Below, piece after piece: positions 62,342-64,000 of a stretch of 64,000 bases of DNA. The translations under genes and the position numbers were made by a program. Origin of the DNA: GCA-2737725 sp965229355 (GTDB lineage Bacteria; Pseudomonadota; Alphaproteobacteria; Rhodospirillales; Rhodospirillaceae); assembly GCA_965229355.1 (NCBI GenBank), contig OZ245869.1:1984001-2048000 (forward strand), written 5' to 3'. Below the pieces are notes generated by a model that was given only the letters and a program-made list of their open reading frames with translations, had not been told where the DNA came from and searched no databases. Each line of letters starts with the position of its first letter. The stretch's first letter is position 1.

Positions 62342-63472
62342 CTAGCCCAGTGACAGCTTTGACGTGTCGACGCTTTTTAAGCCGGCACCACCACCTGCAG
62401 CGCCCACTTGAGCCTGCTTTAACTTCAGCTTCATGTCGCCTACGTTATCGGCCTCCGCCAACGCAGTCTCTTCGGCGACGGTGCCCGCTTTCACGAGCGC
62501 GAGCAGCGCTTGGTCAAAGGTCTGCATGCCGTTGTGGGCATTTTCTTCCATCATTTTCTTGAGTTCTTTGATCTCGCCTTTGGCGATCAAGTCTTTGATG
62601 TAACCTTGGTTCAGCATGATCTCGAGCGCTGCCGCACGGCCACCACCGACTTTTTGCACCAGGCGTTGCGAAATAACGCCCTTCAGGTTGTTTGACAGGC
62701 TTAAGAGAACTTGCTGGTGCATTTCCTGCGGGAAGAAATTGACCACGCGTTCGATGGCTTGGTTAGCGTTGTTGGCGTGCAATGTCGCCATTGCCAAGTG
62801 GCCGGTTTCGGAAATATTGAGCGCATGCTCCATCGTTTCCATATCGCGGATTTCCCCAATCAGGATCAAATCCGGGTGTTGGCGCAACGTGTTCTTCAAC
62901 GCAGCATTAAACGAGTCTGTATCAACGCCGACTTCGCGTTGGGTGACGATGCACTTCTTGTGATCATGCACAAACTCAACTGGGTCTTCGATGGTGATGA
63001 TGTGGCCAGGGGCAGCCTCGTTGCGGTGACTGATCATCGCAGCTAGCGATGTGGATTTACCCGAGCCTGTGCCGCCGACCACAAAGATCAGGCCGCGTTT
63101 TTCCATCACCAAGTCGCCCAACAGGTTGGGCAATTTCAAATCCGCTAACGTGGGGATTTGCGTGCGGATAATGCGCGCAACCAAGCCAGGCTGTTGACGT
63201 TGGCGGAACAGGTTGAGGCGGAAGCGGCCCACGCCCTCCAAAACAATTGCCATGTTGAATTCGCCCGATTTGACGAACTCGGCCTTTTGTTTTTCGTTCA
63301 GGAACGAGCCAACAATGCGTTCGATTTCATCAGCCTTCACCGGCTTGTCGCGCAAATTCACAAAGCCGCGGTCGCCGCGCCACATGGGGGCTGCATCAAC
63401 CGTGACATACAAGTCAGAACCACCTGGACCTGCCAGTTCTTTCAGCCAGCCTTGGAATTCAGAATCGATCAC
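62342..63472 (-). CDS. pilU: PilU-type pilus retraction ATPase
   Basis: 376 residues. N-terminal GGSDLYVTVDAAPMW, Walker A GGTGSGKS near residue 133, Asp/His boxes (TIEDPVEF, LIGEIRDMETM, MATLHANN) and the C-terminal MQTFDQALLALV and NVGDMKLKLK typical of PilU. It is a PilT paralog that assists retraction. Transcribed convergently to the assembly operon, 37 bp after the pilT-like gene. Confidence 0.93.
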   Translation of the reverse strand: MIDSEFQGWLKELAGPGGSDLYVTVDAAPMWRGDRGFVNLRDKPVKADEIERIVGSFLNEKQKAEFVKSGEFNMAIVLEGVGRFRLNLFRQRQQPGLVARIIRTQIPTLADLKLPNLLGDLVMEKRGLIFVVGGTGSGKSTSLAAMISHRNEAAPGHIITIEDPVEFVHDHKKCIVTQREVGVDTDSFNAALKNTLRQHPDLILIGEIRDMETMEHALNISETGHLAMATLHANNANQAIERVVNFFPQEMHQQVLLSLSNNLKGVISQRLVQKVGGGRAAALEIMLNQGYIKDLIAKGEIKELKKMMEENAHNGMQTFDQALLALVKAGTVAEETALAEADNVGDMKLKLKQAQVGAAGGGAGLKSVDTSKLSLG

Positions 63473-63509
63473 AGTGAGATCCCCAACAATAACGATTTAT
63501 AAATATGAG

Positions 63510-64000
63510 TTAAAACAACGAGCGCGACTTCTTCTGTTCACCTGCGGCAGGTGCGGCTTGTGGCGCCGGAGCCGCAGTTGGTGCAGCGGGGCGTGGTGCT
63601 GAAGCGCCAGGGGCCGGAGCAGCACCCGGATCGTCATTGCCTGCAAGTGTCTTCATCATTTCGCCGGCTTCGGAGGCATCGACAGCGCCAGATTCCACAA
63701 GTTTGCGGATCGACTCCTCCATCGTTTGCATACCGTAACGCATACCCACTTGGATCATTGAGTAGATTTGCGGCACTTTGTTTTCGCGGATCAAGTTTCT
63801 GATCGCATTGGTGCCGACCATGATCTCATGCGCTGCCGCACGGCCACCGCCTTTGCGCTTCAGCAGCACTTGGCTGACCACGGCCTGCAATGAGCCCGCG
63901 ATCATCGCGCGTACCATTTCTTTGTCGCCCGCCGGGAACACGTCGATAATACGGTCGACGGTTTTCGCCGCCGAACTGGTGTGTAGTGTGCCCATCACCA
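63510..64000 (-). CDS. pilT: PilT-type pilus retraction ATPase, C-terminal part
   Basis: Only about 163 codons lie in the window; the gene continues past the right edge, so the first Met seen is internal. Visible: MGTLHTSSAAKTVDRIIDVF, GGGRAAAHEIM, the AIRNLIRENKVPQIYSMIQ and MQTMEESIRKLV segments of PilT, then a Pro/Ala-rich tail before KKSRSLF, which PilT proteins usually lack. Provides pilus retraction. Followed by pilU on the same strand. Confidence 0.93.
   Translation of the reverse strand, partial: VMGTLHTSSAAKTVDRIIDVFPAGDKEMVRAMIAGSLQAVVSQVLLKRKGGGRAAAHEIMVGTNAIRNLIRENKVPQIYSMIQVGMRYGMQTMEESIRKLVESGAVDASEAGEMMKTLAGNDDPGAAPAPGASAPRPAAPTAAPAPQAAPAAGEQKKSRSLF

Overview
The window reads as chromosome of an alphaproteobacterium. 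The best evidence is the ChvG/ChvI two-component system beside a short HprK-RapZ-EIIA(Man)-HPr-Enzyme I phosphorelay, plus the small NDUFS6-like zinc-finger protein next to polA. Several genes start with GTG or TTG and many neighbours overlap by 4 bp. The genus cannot be named from sequence alone; a Rhodospirillales-like lineage is a guess.

Layout. (1) 1-6.4 kb: the nitrogen/carbon phosphotransfer relay (Enzyme I partial, HPr, EIIA, RapZ, HprK) and chvIG on the minus strand, split by an auxin-efflux-type carrier on the plus strand. (2) 6.7-12.2 kb: a minus-strand run of polA, a double VOC-domain protein and a secreted TPR protein, plus the zinc-finger gene. (3) 12.4-15.5 kb: an orphan ABC ATPase, a lipoprotein hydrolase and a kinase-like phosphotransferase. 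(4) 15.5-25.4 kb: tRNA-Arg(CCG) with a truncated serine-recombinase tail read into it from the opposite strand, then visibly AT-richer DNA carrying a soluble PAS-PAS chemoreceptor, a CheY-like protein, a 1239-residue hybrid histidine kinase, a TPR/GT61 glycosyltransferase and a methyltransferase. This looks like an old island. (5) 25.4-30.7 kb: a tight operon for a CDP-linked, probably C-methylated 6-deoxyhexose (rfbF, rfbG, epimerase, C-methyltransferase, ketoreductase, CmcI-type methyltransferase).

(6) 30.8-45.8 kb: housekeeping and envelope genes. They include two Kef-type antiporters, a YpfJ-type zinc peptidase, an operon of EF-hand protein, unknown secreted protein, ECF sigma factor, anti-sigma-like protein, periplasmic Spy/CnrX-like protein and cupin, an SRPBCC/ArsR pair with a double operator, an alpha/beta hydrolase, a TPR-glycosyltransferase and a fumarate-reductase-like flavoprotein. 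(7) 46-64 kb: an almost complete MSHA-like type IV pilus locus. It holds a TPR protein, an ExeA-type ATPase, prepilin peptidase, secretin, three prepilins, PilB- and PilC-like proteins, a PilM-PilN-like fusion, PilO- and PilP-like proteins, then convergent pilU and pilT. An ABC-2 permease and an ABC ATPase are embedded in the same operon.

The most interesting points are the ABC transporter inside the pilus operon, the EF-hand mRNA leader that can pair with its own ribosome binding site, a 26-bp perfect palindrome between divergent genes, a pair of matching operators in front of the SRPBCC/ArsR pair, and the recombinase remnant at the tRNA.
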